The notes under the pieces are model-generated. The model did no database searches, was not told the origin of the DNA, and saw only the letters and a list, made by a program, of their open reading frames with translations. DNA of 64,000 nucleotides from Bradyrhizobium sp. CCH5-F6. Its GTDB lineage: Bacteria > Pseudomonadota > Alphaproteobacteria > Rhizobiales > Xanthobacteraceae. Position 1 is the first letter of the stretch. The number at the start of each line of letters is the position of its first letter. The DNA is taken from positions 124,001 to 188,000 of the forward strand of contig NZ_LSIC01000012.1 in NCBI RefSeq assembly GCF_001556045.1, written 5' to 3'. Positions 18,681 through 29,750 of the stretch are shown here, one piece after another. Made by a program: the position numbers and the translations under genes.

Positions 18681-19325
18681 ATGAAGAATGCCAGCGCACG
18701 CGCGGCCCTGATTGTCTTGTCCGGGCTATTCTTGCTGTTCGGGAGCGTTGCACAGGCGGCGCCGAGTTCGGCCGCAAGCAATAAGTCGGACAGTGCGGAC
18801 AAGCAGGCCGACACGGCCAAGCAGCGGCGCCATGACTCGCGCCGCACCAGCAAGGCCACGCAGAAATCCGACAAGAAGGACGCCGCGGCGAAGGCCGACG
18901 AGGCCAAGAACGACAACAAGGCCGGCAATGAGGTGCCGGCGTCGAGCCAGATGCCGCCGGAGGTCGCCAACGCAAATGCGCAGCTCGCCGCCGATACGCC
19001 GCCTGCCGCCGCCGCCTCGGCCATGACGAACCGCGCCAGCGACAATGTCCAGGCCGCCGCAGACAATACCAACGCGGCAAACCCCGAAAGCCAGGTCGTC
19101 GCGCCCGATCAGCTCAACGACATCGATCGCGCCCTGCAGCAGGAGAGCCCGCCAGCGCAGAAGGCGGTGATTGCCGCAACCGAGGCGCAGCCACGTCCGG
19201 CGCCGGTGATGGCAAGCAGCCAGCAGAGCTCGGCCTGGGACCAGAGCTCCCTGATCGGCAAGATCTTCATCGGCGTCGGCACGCTGCTGACCCTGGTGTC
19301 CGCCGCGCGGATGTTCATGGCGTGA
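18681..19325 (+). CDS. Ala/Lys-rich secreted or membrane-anchored hypothetical protein
   Basis: 214 residues, unrecognised family. A signal peptide or N-anchor (residues about 8-30) is followed by a highly charged Lys/Asp/Ser/Ala stretch (KSDSADKQADTAKQRRHD, then KSDKKDAAAKADEAKNDNK) and an Ala/Pro/Gln-rich middle. A final hydrophobic helix (KIFIGVGTLLTLVSAARMFM) ends two residues before the stop. The layout suggests an envelope protein anchored at its C-terminus. It lies 289 bp from, and divergent to, the ECF16-like sigma gene, so stress control is possible but no matching promoter was found on its side. Confidence 0.65.
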   Translation: MKNASARAALIVLSGLFLLFGSVAQAAPSSAASNKSDSADKQADTAKQRRHDSRRTSKATQKSDKKDAAAKADEAKNDNKAGNEVPASSQMPPEVANANAQLAADTPPAAAASAMTNRASDNVQAAADNTNAANPESQVVAPDQLNDIDRALQQESPPAQKAVIAATEAQPRPAPVMASSQQSSAWDQSSLIGKIFIGVGTLLTLVSAARMFMA

Positions 19326-19463
19326 TCGCTGGCCGCGCACCGGCCTGACGGACCTCGTCCGGAACCCGCCTCTCGTCGCGTCGCGTTCCGGCGGCCCGTA
19401 GCCTCTTGAAGCCCACCGCGCCAGCGGGCACATTGCCCGCTCAATCAAAAGCGTGGGTGGAGC

Positions 19464-20243
19464 ATGAGCACGTTCGAACACATCATCGTCGAAGCCATCG
19501 GTGCGGTCGGCATCATCAAGCTGAACCGGCCGAAGATGCTCAACGCGCTCTCCTTCGGCGTCTTCCGCGAGATCGCCGCGGCGGTCGACGATCTCGAGGC
19601 CGATGACGCCATCGGCTGCATCGTCGTGACCGGCAACGAGAAGGCCTTTGCCGCCGGCGCCGACATCAAGGAGATGCAGCCCAAGGCCTTCATCGACATG
19701 TTCTCGGAGGATTTTGCCGCGATCGGCGGCGACCGAGTCGCGCGTTGCCGCAAGCCGACGATCGCGGCGGTTGCCGGTTATGCGCTGGGCGGCGGCTGCG
19801 AGCTCGCCATGATGTGCGATTTCATCATCGCCGCGGACACCGCGAAGTTCGGCCAGCCCGAGATCACGCTCGGCACGATTCCCGGCATCGGCGGTACCCA
19901 GCGCCTGACGCGCGCGATCGGCAAGTCCAAGGCAATGGACCTCTGCCTCACCGGCCGGATGATGGATGCGGCGGAAGCCGAGCGCTCCGGCCTCGTCAGC
20001 CGCATCGTCCCCGCCGACAAGCTGATGGACGAAGTGATGGCGGCAGCCGAGAAGATCGCCGCGATGTCGCGCCCGGCAGCCGCGATGGCCAAGGAAGCGG
20101 TGAACCGCGCCTTCGAGACCACGCTTGCCGAGGGCATGAGCGTCGAGCGCAACCTGTTCCATGCGACCTTTGCGCTGGAAGACCGCTCCGAGGGCATGGC
20201 GGCATTCATCGAGAAGCGCAAGCCGGTGAACAAGAACAGGTAG
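19464..20243 (+). CDS. Enoyl-CoA hydratase
   Basis: 259-residue crotonase-fold enzyme that adds water across 2-enoyl-CoA in fatty acid or phenylacetyl-CoA-type beta-oxidation. Oxyanion-hole segments [11 protein letters not shown] (about 62-72) and the [15 protein letters not shown] helix (about 103-117) are intact. The two catalytic glutamates are at CELA (about 111) and GQPEITLG (about 131). The [15 protein letters not shown] loop and the C-terminal F-x4-F helices are normal. Members of this subgroup are often annotated PaaF, FadB-like or EchA; the substrate cannot be read from sequence. Stand-alone gene. Confidence 0.92.
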   Translation: MSTFEHIIVEAIGAVGIIKLNRPKMLNALSFGVFREIAAAVDDLEADDAIGCIVVTGNEKAFAAGADIKEMQPKAFIDMFSEDFAAIGGDRVARCRKPTIAAVAGYALGGGCELAMMCDFIIAADTAKFGQPEITLGTIPGIGGTQRLTRAIGKSKAMDLCLTGRMMDAAEAERSGLVSRIVPADKLMDEVMAAAEKIAAMSRPAAAMAKEAVNRAFETTLAEGMSVERNLFHATFALEDRSEGMAAFIEKRKPVNKNR

Positions 20244-20463
20244 CGCCAGCGACCGGTCAGGCAGGTGTAAGGCTCTGGCGTTTTGCCCAAAACGGCTGTG
20301 ACGCCTCTGCAACAAGCACGGAATACATGGGGGTTTCCCCCGCGGCAGTTTGCCTGCGCGACCCCGGCTGGTTTAACAGTTAAGAGGCCACCATCGGCGG
20401 GGGCGCATAGCCAGGGTTTTGCGGAATTACATGATTGGGCGTACCGCCAGAGCTGGTCGCGTG

Positions 20464-21861
20464 ATGAAGCGACGTCGATCGGGCGTGGGTCGCGCGCTTG
20501 CGACATGGACCACACTGGCGCTCTCGTGCGCCCTGCCCTGCGCTGCATGGGCCGAAGCCCTGCCGGAGGCGCTTGCCAAGGCCTACCAGACCAATCCGCA
20601 GCTCAATGCCGAGCGCGCGCGCCAGCGCGCCACCGACGAGAACGTGCCGCAGGCACTGGCCGGTTACCGGCCGCAGATCGTGGCTAGCCTCAGCGCCGGC
20701 CTGCAATCGGTCCGGAACCTTTTGCCGGACAACACCATTCAGACCGCAAACCTGAAACCCTGGATCATCGGCGTCACCGTGACGCAGACCCTGTTCAACG
20801 GCTTCCGCACCGCCAACAGCGTGCGGGCCGCCGAACTCCAGGTGCAGTCGGGCCGCGAGGCGCTGCGTAATGTCGGCCAGGGCGTGCTGCTCGATGCGGT
20901 TACCGCCTACACCAACGTGCTCGCCAACCAGTCGCTGGTCGAGGCACAGCGCTCCAACGTCGCCTTCCTGCGCGAAACACTCGCGGTCACCCAGCGCCGC
21001 CTCAATGCCGGCGACGTCACACCCACCGACTCTGCCCAGGCCGAGGCGCGTCTCAACCGCGGCCTTGCCGATCTCAATGCGGCGGAGGTCGCGCTCGCCG
21101 TCAGCCAGGCGACCTATGCGCAAGTGATCGGCAATGCGCCGTCGCAGCTTCGGGCGGCCGAGGCTGTCGACCGTTATCTGCCGAAGAGCCGCGAGGACGC
21201 CATGACCATGGCGATCCGCCAGCACCCGGCGGTGATGGCCGCCAGCTTCGACGTCGACGTTGCCTCCACCAACATCCGCATCGTGGAAGGCTCGCTGCTG
21301 CCGAGCGCCACCATCCAGGGCAGCGCCAGCAAGAGTCGCAACAACGACCCGACGCTCGGCACCTTCGCCGAGGACCAGGCCTCGATCGTCGCCAATGTCA
21401 CCGCCCCGATCTACGACGGCGGCCAGGCCGCAGCGCAGACCCGCCAGGCCAAGGAGATCACGGCGCAGAGCCGGCTCGTGCTCGACCAGATACGCAACCA
21501 GGCGCGCACGGCGGCTGTGAGCGCCTGGGCTGCCAATGAAGGCGCGAAGGTTGCGGTCTCGGCCTCGGAGTCCGAGGTGAAGGCCGCGACCGTGGCGCTC
21601 CAGGGCGTGCAGCGCGAAGCCTCCGGCGGACAACGCACGACGGTGGACGTCTTGAACTCGCAAGCCGATTTGATCCAGGCGAAGGCCCGTCTGATCGGCG
21701 CGCAACGCGACCGGGTGATCGCCTCCTACACGCTGCTCAGCGCCATCGGCCATCTCGACGTCAAGACGCTGAACCTGAACACGCCGGACTATCTGCCCGA
21801 GGTGCATTACCACCAGGTCCGCGACGCCTGGCACGGCCTGCGCACGCCGTCCGGCCAGTAG
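20464..21861 (+). CDS. TolC family outer membrane efflux protein
   Basis: About 465 residues. I choose the ATG at 20464 because it gives a clean signal peptide (MKRRRSGVG, hydrophobic core, cleavage at AWA-EAL); alternatives at 20419 (TTG) or 20431 only lengthen the leader. The mature protein shows two repeats of the outer membrane factor fold, opening with ALAKAYQTNPQLNAERAR and repeating as AMTMAIRQHPAVMAASFDVDV near residue 240. Trimers of TolC proteins form the outer membrane duct for RND, ABC and type I secretion systems. The RND adaptor/pump genes 2 kb downstream lack their own outer membrane factor, so this is a plausible partner (inference). Confidence 0.9.
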   Translation: MKRRRSGVGRALATWTTLALSCALPCAAWAEALPEALAKAYQTNPQLNAERARQRATDENVPQALAGYRPQIVASLSAGLQSVRNLLPDNTIQTANLKPWIIGVTVTQTLFNGFRTANSVRAAELQVQSGREALRNVGQGVLLDAVTAYTNVLANQSLVEAQRSNVAFLRETLAVTQRRLNAGDVTPTDSAQAEARLNRGLADLNAAEVALAVSQATYAQVIGNAPSQLRAAEAVDRYLPKSREDAMTMAIRQHPAVMAASFDVDVASTNIRIVEGSLLPSATIQGSASKSRNNDPTLGTFAEDQASIVANVTAPIYDGGQAAAQTRQAKEITAQSRLVLDQIRNQARTAAVSAWAANEGAKVAVSASESEVKAATVALQGVQREASGGQRTTVDVLNSQADLIQAKARLIGAQRDRVIASYTLLSAIGHLDVKTLNLNTPDYLPEVHYHQVRDAWHGLRTPSGQ

Positions 21862-21889
21862 CTGGTTTCAAACCAACTGGCCTGCGCCG

Positions 21890-22447
21890 ATGAAGAGCCG
21901 CCGCATCCATCTGATGGGAGCTTCGGGCTCCGGCGTGACGACGCTCGGTCGCGCGCTTGCCGGCCGGCTTGCGCTGCCGCATCACGACACCGACGACTAT
22001 TTCTGGCTGCCGACCGTGCCGCCCTACCAGACGACGCGCCCCGCCGCCGAGCGCTTGCGCCTGATGCACGAGATGTTTCTGCCGCGCCTCGATTGGGTGC
22101 AGAGCGGAACCGTCACCGGCTGGGGCAACGAGCTCGTCCTGTTCTTCGATCTTGTCGTCTTCGTGACGACGCCGCGCGAGCTTCGCCTGCAGCGCCTGCG
22201 TAGCCGCGAGGCTGCGCATTTCGGAGCTGATGCCGTCGCACAGGGCGGCTGGCGTCATGAGCAGACGAAATCGTTCGTCGAATGGGCCTCGCGCTACGAA
22301 GCCGGCGATCGCGAGGGACGCAGTCTCGCACAAGATGAGGCCTGGCTCGCGGGCCTGCCGTGCCCGGTCGTGCGCGTTGACGGCTCACGCCCGCTTGCGG
22401 ACCTCGTCGAGCAGCTATGCAGCGAAGCGCATCCGCTGCCCGGCTGA
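21890..22447 (+). CDS. P-loop NTPase, adenylate/shikimate kinase-like
   Basis: 185 residues with an N-terminal Walker A loop GASGSGVTTLGRAL (about residues 8-21). A substrate-binding HHDTDDYFWLPTVPPYQT segment resembles small nucleoside/adenylate kinase-like ATPases often labelled AAA family or TadA-like kinase. A lid-like Arg-rich stretch (PRELRLQRLRSREAAHFG) follows near 95-112, and a WASRYEAGDREGRS motif near 128. The substrate is unknown. It starts 28 nt after the tolC-like gene and probably shares its transcript. Confidence 0.75.
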   Translation: MKSRRIHLMGASGSGVTTLGRALAGRLALPHHDTDDYFWLPTVPPYQTTRPAAERLRLMHEMFLPRLDWVQSGTVTGWGNELVLFFDLVVFVTTPRELRLQRLRSREAAHFGADAVAQGGWRHEQTKSFVEWASRYEAGDREGRSLAQDEAWLAGLPCPVVRVDGSRPLADLVEQLCSEAHPLPG

Positions 22448-22499
22448 TGTGATACCGTCCCGTTGCGGCTGCCAAACCACAAAAACAGGGAGAGAAACC

Positions 22500-23462
22500 A
22501 TGCTCAGCCGACGCAGCATCCTGCTTGCCTCCCTTGCCGCCGGAGCAGCCATGACCAGCAAAGCCCACGCCCGCGCGGCACAGCCCGCGACGCCGGTCAA
22601 TTTCGACGTCCCGGCCCATGCCTGCGATTGTCACACCCACATTCATGGCGATCCTGAAAAGTTTCCGTTCTTCGCGGGGCGCGTCTATACGCCGGAGCCG
22701 GCGAGCCCCGAAGAAATGGCGGCGCTGCACAAGGCGCTGCATATCGAGCGCGTGGTGATCGTGACGCCGAGCGTCTACGGCACCGACAATTCCTCCACCT
22801 TGTTCGGCATGAAGGCGCGCGGCGCGACCGCGCGGGGGGTCGCCGTGATCGACGACAAGACGACGGAGAGCGCACTCGATGCGATGCATCGAGACGGCTT
22901 CCGCGGCATCCGCCTCAATCTGGCGACCGGCGGCGTCAATGACCCCAATGTCGGCCGGCCCCGCTTCACCGCCGCTGTCGAGCGTATGAAAGCGCGCGGC
23001 TGGCACGTGCAGCTCTACACCTCGCTGGCGATGATCTCGGCGATCAAGGACCTCGTCGAGACTGCGCCGGTACCCGTCGTGTTCGACCATTTCGGGGGTC
23101 TCGAGGCTTCGCTCGGCCTGGAGCAACCCGGATTTGCCGACCTGATCGCGCTCGTCGAATCCGGCAAGGCCTATGTGAAGATCTCCGGCGCCTATCGCTC
23201 GTCGAAGCTCGCACCCGACTATCAGGACATGATGCCCTATGCCCGCGCGCTGATCGCGGCGAATCCGGACCGCATCGTCTGGGGAACCGACTGGCCGCAT
23301 CCGGATTCCAGCCGCGTCGAGGGACGCAAGCCCACCGACATCGCGCCGCTCTACCAGATCGACGACGGCCGCCTGCTCAACCAGCTTCCGGTGTGGGCGC
23401 CCCAGGCAGATGTGCGCAAGAAGATCCTCGTCGACAATCCGGCGCAGCTGTACGGGTTCTGA
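22500..23462 (+). CDS. Secreted amidohydrolase, 2-pyrone-4,6-dicarboxylate hydrolase-like
   Basis: 320 residues from the ATG at 22500 (AGGGAGAG ribosome-binding site at 22487-22494). A Tat-type leader (LSRRSILLA, cleavage near AHARA) precedes an amidohydrolase_2 TIM barrel. Metal or active-site landmarks are the DCHTHIHGD strand-1 motif, VVFDHFGGL in the middle and GTDWPHPD near the C-terminus, as in LigI-type 2-pyrone-4,6-dicarboxylate lactonases and related lactonases. Export is unusual for LigI itself, so the substrate is probably different. The gene is convergent with the RND pump gene, with only 3 nt between the stops. Confidence 0.85.
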   Translation: MLSRRSILLASLAAGAAMTSKAHARAAQPATPVNFDVPAHACDCHTHIHGDPEKFPFFAGRVYTPEPASPEEMAALHKALHIERVVIVTPSVYGTDNSSTLFGMKARGATARGVAVIDDKTTESALDAMHRDGFRGIRLNLATGGVNDPNVGRPRFTAAVERMKARGWHVQLYTSLAMISAIKDLVETAPVPVVFDHFGGLEASLGLEQPGFADLIALVESGKAYVKISGAYRSSKLAPDYQDMMPYARALIAANPDRIVWGTDWPHPDSSRVEGRKPTDIAPLYQIDDGRLLNQLPVWAPQADVRKKILVDNPAQLYGF

Positions 23463-23465
23463 CGG

Positions 23466-26582
<3,117 letters not shown>

Positions 26583-26611
26583 TCAGGTCTTCAATTTTCC
26601 TGGGTCGTCGA

Positions 26612-27856
26612 TCAGCTGCCGGACGCCGCGCGGTCGATGAACAGGCTGCCTTTGGTGACGATCTGCTCGCCGGGCTTCAGATTGCTGGTGACCTCGACGA
26701 GGTTGCCGTTGATGAGACCGGTCTTGATCTGGCGCAGCTCGACCGACTTGTCGTCACGCGCGACCCAGAGGCGGACCTTGTCGGCCTCATAGATCAACGC
26801 CTGCTTCGGCACCGCCGGCGCGGCGCGGTCGCCGGCCGAATAGATCGTGACGTTCGCGAACATCTCCGGCTTGAGCAGGCCGTCCTTGTTGTCGATGGTC
26901 GCGCGGACGAGCAGGCGGCGGCTGGCGGGGTCGATCGCGGCGGCGACGTAATTGATCCTGGCGGTCAACGGCCGGCCCGGCAGCGCCATCACGTTGACGG
27001 TGATGTCCTGCCCGATGCACACCGCGGCCGCATCGCTCTCGCGCACGAAGGCGGTGAGCCAGACGGTGGAGAGGTCGCCGATCACGAAGACCGGATCGCT
27101 GGCGCCGGAATTGACGTACTGCCCGGGCCCGATCTTGCGCTGCACGACCGTGCCGGAGATCGGCGAATAGACCGTGATCTCCCGATCGATCGTGCCTTTG
27201 TCCTGGAACGCCTTGATGGTCTCGTCGGTGAAGCCGAGGATACGCAGCTTGCTGCGTGCGGCTTCCAGCGCCGTCGCCGAGGAGCGCATGTCGTTCTGCG
27301 CCTGGACCTGGGTTGCTTCCGCCTGCTGGTAATCCTTCAGCGGAATGGCATGGCCTTCATAAAGGTCCTTGGCGCGCTTGAACTGGATGTCGGAAAGCTC
27401 GAGCGCGGACTTCGCCTTGTTCTGCGAAGTCATCGCCGCGATGAAATCGTTCTGGGCCTGTACGGTGTCGGCGGCCTCGATCGTGAACAGCGGTTGACCC
27501 TGCTTCAGCATTTCGCCGGGCTTGGCGAGCAGCTTGGTGACCCGGCCCGCATAGGGCGAGAACACCGGCGTCGAGCGGTCCTCGTCGACTGCGACCTTGC
27601 CCTCGGTGACATATTCGGCCCGGAAGCTCTTCGCCTTGACCGGCTCGATCGTCAGCGTCGCCCATTCGGACGGCGTGGGCGTGAATGTCTGCGCATTCCT
27701 GCGCGACTGGCTGGAGATCTCGGAGTGCTTCTTTTCCTTGGGTGCCGAAGAAAGGAAGCCGTAGGCCCCGGCACCGGCAAGAGCGAGCAGAACGACAGAT
27801 GCGATCATCTGCGGTTTTCTGAACACCTGCCATCGCATCGTATTTTCAACTGCCAT
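26612..27856 (-). CDS. RND efflux periplasmic adaptor (membrane fusion protein)
   Basis: 414 residues. An N-terminal membrane anchor (about 18-35) is followed by the first half of a beta-barrel/lipoyl domain (VFSPYAGRVTKLLAKPGEML), a long alpha-hairpin rich in Ala/Lys/Gln (about 130-205), the second lipoyl half (ITVYSPISGTVVQRKIGPGQYV) and a C-terminal beta-barrel domain. This is the CusB/CzcB-like adaptor that joins the RND pump to an outer membrane channel. There is no Met- or His-rich N-terminal metal-binding extension, so the ligand is open. First gene of a two-gene operon with the permease. Confidence 0.92.
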   Translation of the reverse strand: MAVENTMRWQVFRKPQMIASVVLLALAGAGAYGFLSSAPKEKKHSEISSQSRRNAQTFTPTPSEWATLTIEPVKAKSFRAEYVTEGKVAVDEDRSTPVFSPYAGRVTKLLAKPGEMLKQGQPLFTIEAADTVQAQNDFIAAMTSQNKAKSALELSDIQFKRAKDLYEGHAIPLKDYQQAEATQVQAQNDMRSSATALEAARSKLRILGFTDETIKAFQDKGTIDREITVYSPISGTVVQRKIGPGQYVNSGASDPVFVIGDLSTVWLTAFVRESDAAAVCIGQDITVNVMALPGRPLTARINYVAAAIDPASRRLLVRATIDNKDGLLKPEMFANVTIYSAGDRAAPAVPKQALIYEADKVRLWVARDDKSVELRQIKTGLINGNLVEVTSNLKPGEQIVTKGSLFIDRAASGS

Positions 27857-27985
27857 GGAGCCCGGTCGTGTTTGCGACGATCTCGGCAGACGCCTGCCTA
27901 TCGGTCGCGCTAATAGTGCCGAATTGGGATTACAAACAACCTAAAAAACGCTTCGCGCCTTTCCGTTTACGTTAAATTTCTGCGA

Positions 27986-28007
27986 CATGTCAGCTTCATG
28001 TCAGCTT
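27986..28007 (-). promoter_or_regulatory. Tandem 11-bp direct repeat upstream of RND operon
   Basis: Leftward strand reads CTGACAT-N4-CTGACAT, two perfect heptads at 11-bp spacing, about 130-150 bp upstream of the adaptor start. OmpR/PhoB-type response regulators bind this arrangement (the Pho box is CTGTCAT-N4-CTGTCAT), so it may be a two-component regulator site. No regulator gene is adjacent. Confidence 0.4.
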
Positions 28008-28182
28008 CGCGCCGGCCACCGCGCCGGATGACTGCGGAGCGGCATCGCAGCACCTCTCCGTTGCGCCGGCGTCATCGACGGCAGGACCGAATGCTGCACG
28101 CTTAACGTGCCGAAGGCAGATGGCATGCTCTCGATGAACGCAGCATGTACGGCTTCATGGCCGCTTCTCGCCCTTCAAGTTT

Positions 28183-28232
28183 GAGCATGCCCCCCGTCGG
28201 AAAACGGCTGCACGATTTTCCGGATCATGCTC
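28183..28232. repeat. Short palindromic repeat, GAGCATG...CATGCTC family (copy 1)
   Basis: Ends GAGCATG and CATGCTC are inverted, with an inner GGAAAA...TTTTCC pairing. Related copies are at 35481-35530 and 51827-51875. This pattern is a well-known dispersed intergenic palindrome of Rhizobiales. Confidence 0.7.
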
Positions 28233-28271
28233 TAGTTTTCGCGACCGTTCATCAGCACGAGAAGGATTGCA

Positions 28272-28559
28272 ATGGCCACCATCGATCCCCTCACCGCAGG
28301 CGCCGTATTCGTCGCAACGGCGGCCACCGACGCGGTCTATGTGATGTTCACCTCGGCCGTGGTCGCGCGCAAGCGCGTGCCGGCCGCGACCTGGAGCGCG
28401 ATCTGGTACATGCTCTCCTCTTACGCGGTGATCAGCTACACCGAGAACGCCTTCTACGTCGCCTTCGCCGCGATCGGCTCATGGGTTGGCGCCTATGCCT
28501 CGCTGACCTTCCTGCACCGGCCGCCCGGCGGCCCGCCGGTGGGAGCGGCGCCGGAGTGA
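28272..28559 (+). CDS. Small multi-span membrane protein of unknown function
   Basis: 95 residues, with two to three hydrophobic segments (about 8-32, 40-62 and 62-80). Aromatic residues cluster in the middle (AIWYMLSSYAVISYTENAFYVAFAAIG), then a short Pro/Gly-rich tail (HRPPGGPPVG). An AGAAGG-like ribosome-binding site precedes the ATG. The strongly hydrophobic periodic composition makes it a real gene, but I do not recognise the family. No functional link to the RND operon upstream or the SDR downstream is visible. Confidence 0.65.
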   Translation: MATIDPLTAGAVFVATAATDAVYVMFTSAVVARKRVPAATWSAIWYMLSSYAVISYTENAFYVAFAAIGSWVGAYASLTFLHRPPGGPPVGAAPE

Positions 28560-28580
28560 GAGGTGCGAGCCTCTCACCGC

Positions 28581-28666
28581 GTCATTGCGAGGAGCCCTTG
28601 CGACGAAGCAATCCAGACCGTTGCCTCGGACGCATTTCTGGATTGCTTCGCAACGCTCGCAATGAC
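28581..28666. repeat. Palindromic intergenic repeat, GTCATTGCGA...AATGAC family (copy 1)
   Basis: Imperfect inverted repeat: GTCATTGCGAGGAGCCCTTG...GAAGCAATCCAGA pairs with TCTGGATTGCTTCGCAACGCTCGCAATGAC. Further copies lie at 29647-29724 and 50837-50914 with different central loops. All three are intergenic. Such elements are very common in Bradyrhizobium genomes. Confidence 0.85.
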
Positions 28667-28731
28667 GAACTGGATAGTTCAGCATACTTGTCGAAACAGC
28701 TGCACTCGCAGCACCAAATAAGGAGCTAACA

Positions 28732-29502
28732 ATGGATCTCGGTCTCAAAGGCAAGAACGCCATCGTGCTCGGCGGCACGCGCGGCATCGGGCGGGCGATC
28801 GCGACGACGCTGGCCGGTGAAGGCGCCAATGTCGCGGTGTGCGCGCGCAATGCCGATCAGGTCGCGGCCACTGTTGCGGAGCTGAAGGCGAGCGGCATCA
28901 AGGCCACCGGCAGCCCGGTCGACGTGACCGACGGCGCGGCACTGAAATCCTGGATCGAGACTGCGGCGAAAGAGCTCGGCGGCATCGACATGCTGTTCTC
29001 CAATGCCGGCGCGATGGCGCAGGGCGGCGATCCCGCGTCATGGGAGCAGAACTTCCGGCTCGACGTGCTCGGTGCCGTGCACGCCTTCGATGCTGCCCGG
29101 CCGTTCCTCGAAGCCAGCGGCGCAAGCCGCGGCGATGCGGCCTTCGTGATCATCTCCTCGATCTCCGCGGCGCAGGCGGACACGGCGAGCTCCTACGGCC
29201 CGATCAAGGCCGCGCTGATCCACATGGCCAAGGGGCTTGCGCGGCAACATGCGAAGAAGAAGATCCGGGTCAACGTGGTCTCGCCCGGCACGGTCTATTT
29301 CAAGGGCGGCGTCTGGGAGATGATCGAGCAGAACATGCCCGAGCGCTACAAGGATGCGATGAGCCGCAACCCGACGGGACGCATGGCAACGCCCCAGGAG
29401 ATCGCGAGCGCGGCAGTGTTTCTGGCAAGCCCGGTGTCGGGCTTCACGACGGGATCCAATCTCGTCGTGGATGGGGCGATCTCGAACCGGGTGAATTTTT
29501 GA
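28732..29502 (+). CDS. SDR family NAD(P)-dependent oxidoreductase
   Basis: 256-residue classical short-chain dehydrogenase. The cofactor-binding motif is GGTRGIGRAIA (about residues 15-25), followed by NAG (SNAGAMAQGG, about 90). The catalytic Ser is in IISSISAA (about 142) and the Tyr-x3-Lys in SSYGPIKAAL (about 157-161). An Arg after the second strand (CARNADQ) suggests NADP(H) preference. The C-terminal GSNLVVDGAISNRVNF closure is standard. The substrate is unknown. It is flanked on both sides by palindromic repeats. Confidence 0.92.
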   Translation: MDLGLKGKNAIVLGGTRGIGRAIATTLAGEGANVAVCARNADQVAATVAELKASGIKATGSPVDVTDGAALKSWIETAAKELGGIDMLFSNAGAMAQGGDPASWEQNFRLDVLGAVHAFDAARPFLEASGASRGDAAFVIISSISAAQADTASSYGPIKAALIHMAKGLARQHAKKKIRVNVVSPGTVYFKGGVWEMIEQNMPERYKDAMSRNPTGRMATPQEIASAAVFLASPVSGFTTGSNLVVDGAISNRVNF

Positions 29503-29536
29503 GGGCCCGGTTTGCGATACTGCTCCAGCATCACGG

Positions 29537-29613
29537 CTGGGCTTGACCGGCATCCACGCGCCACCGTACCTGCTGAGGACGTGGATGCCCGGGTCAAGCC
29601 CGGGCATGACGAC
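29537..29613. repeat. Imperfect palindromic repeat with GCCCGGG hairpin
   Basis: GGGCTTGACCGGCATCCACG is inverted as CGTGGATGCCCGGGTCAAGCCC around a GTACCTGCTGAG-like centre. An internal 8-bp hairpin (TGCCCGGG, 29586-29593, with CCCGGGCA, 29599-29606) is present. A third class of dispersed palindrome, placed after the SDR gene. Confidence 0.7.
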
Positions 29614-29646
29614 TGAGAATGTGGCGCGCGGTTACTCAATAATCTC

Positions 29647-29724
29647 GTCATTGCGAGCGCAGCGAAGCAATCCAGAATCCCGCCGCCGAAACATCCTGAA
29701 TTGCTTCGCTGCGCTCGCAATGAC
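29647..29724. repeat. Palindromic intergenic repeat, GTCATTGCGA...AATGAC family (copy 2)
   Basis: GTCATTGCGAGCGCAGCGAA...AATCCAG pairs with TGAATTGCTTCGCTGCGCTCGCAATGAC around a short variable loop. The stem is close to perfect over about 28 bp. It lies between the stops of the convergent SDR and dnaE2 genes, where it could also act as a transcription barrier. Confidence 0.85.
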
Positions 29725-29750
29725 AGTGTGGTGGGGCCTGCGTTACACCT

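Larger units (their letters stand above)
27857..28271. other. Gene-free divergent spacer with regulatory and repeat sequence
   Basis: 415 bp between the leftward RND operon and a rightward small membrane protein gene. It contains an 11-bp direct repeat (27986-28007), a candidate response-regulator site, and a palindromic repeat of the GATCATGCTC family (28183-28232). No coding frame is supported. Confidence 0.6.
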
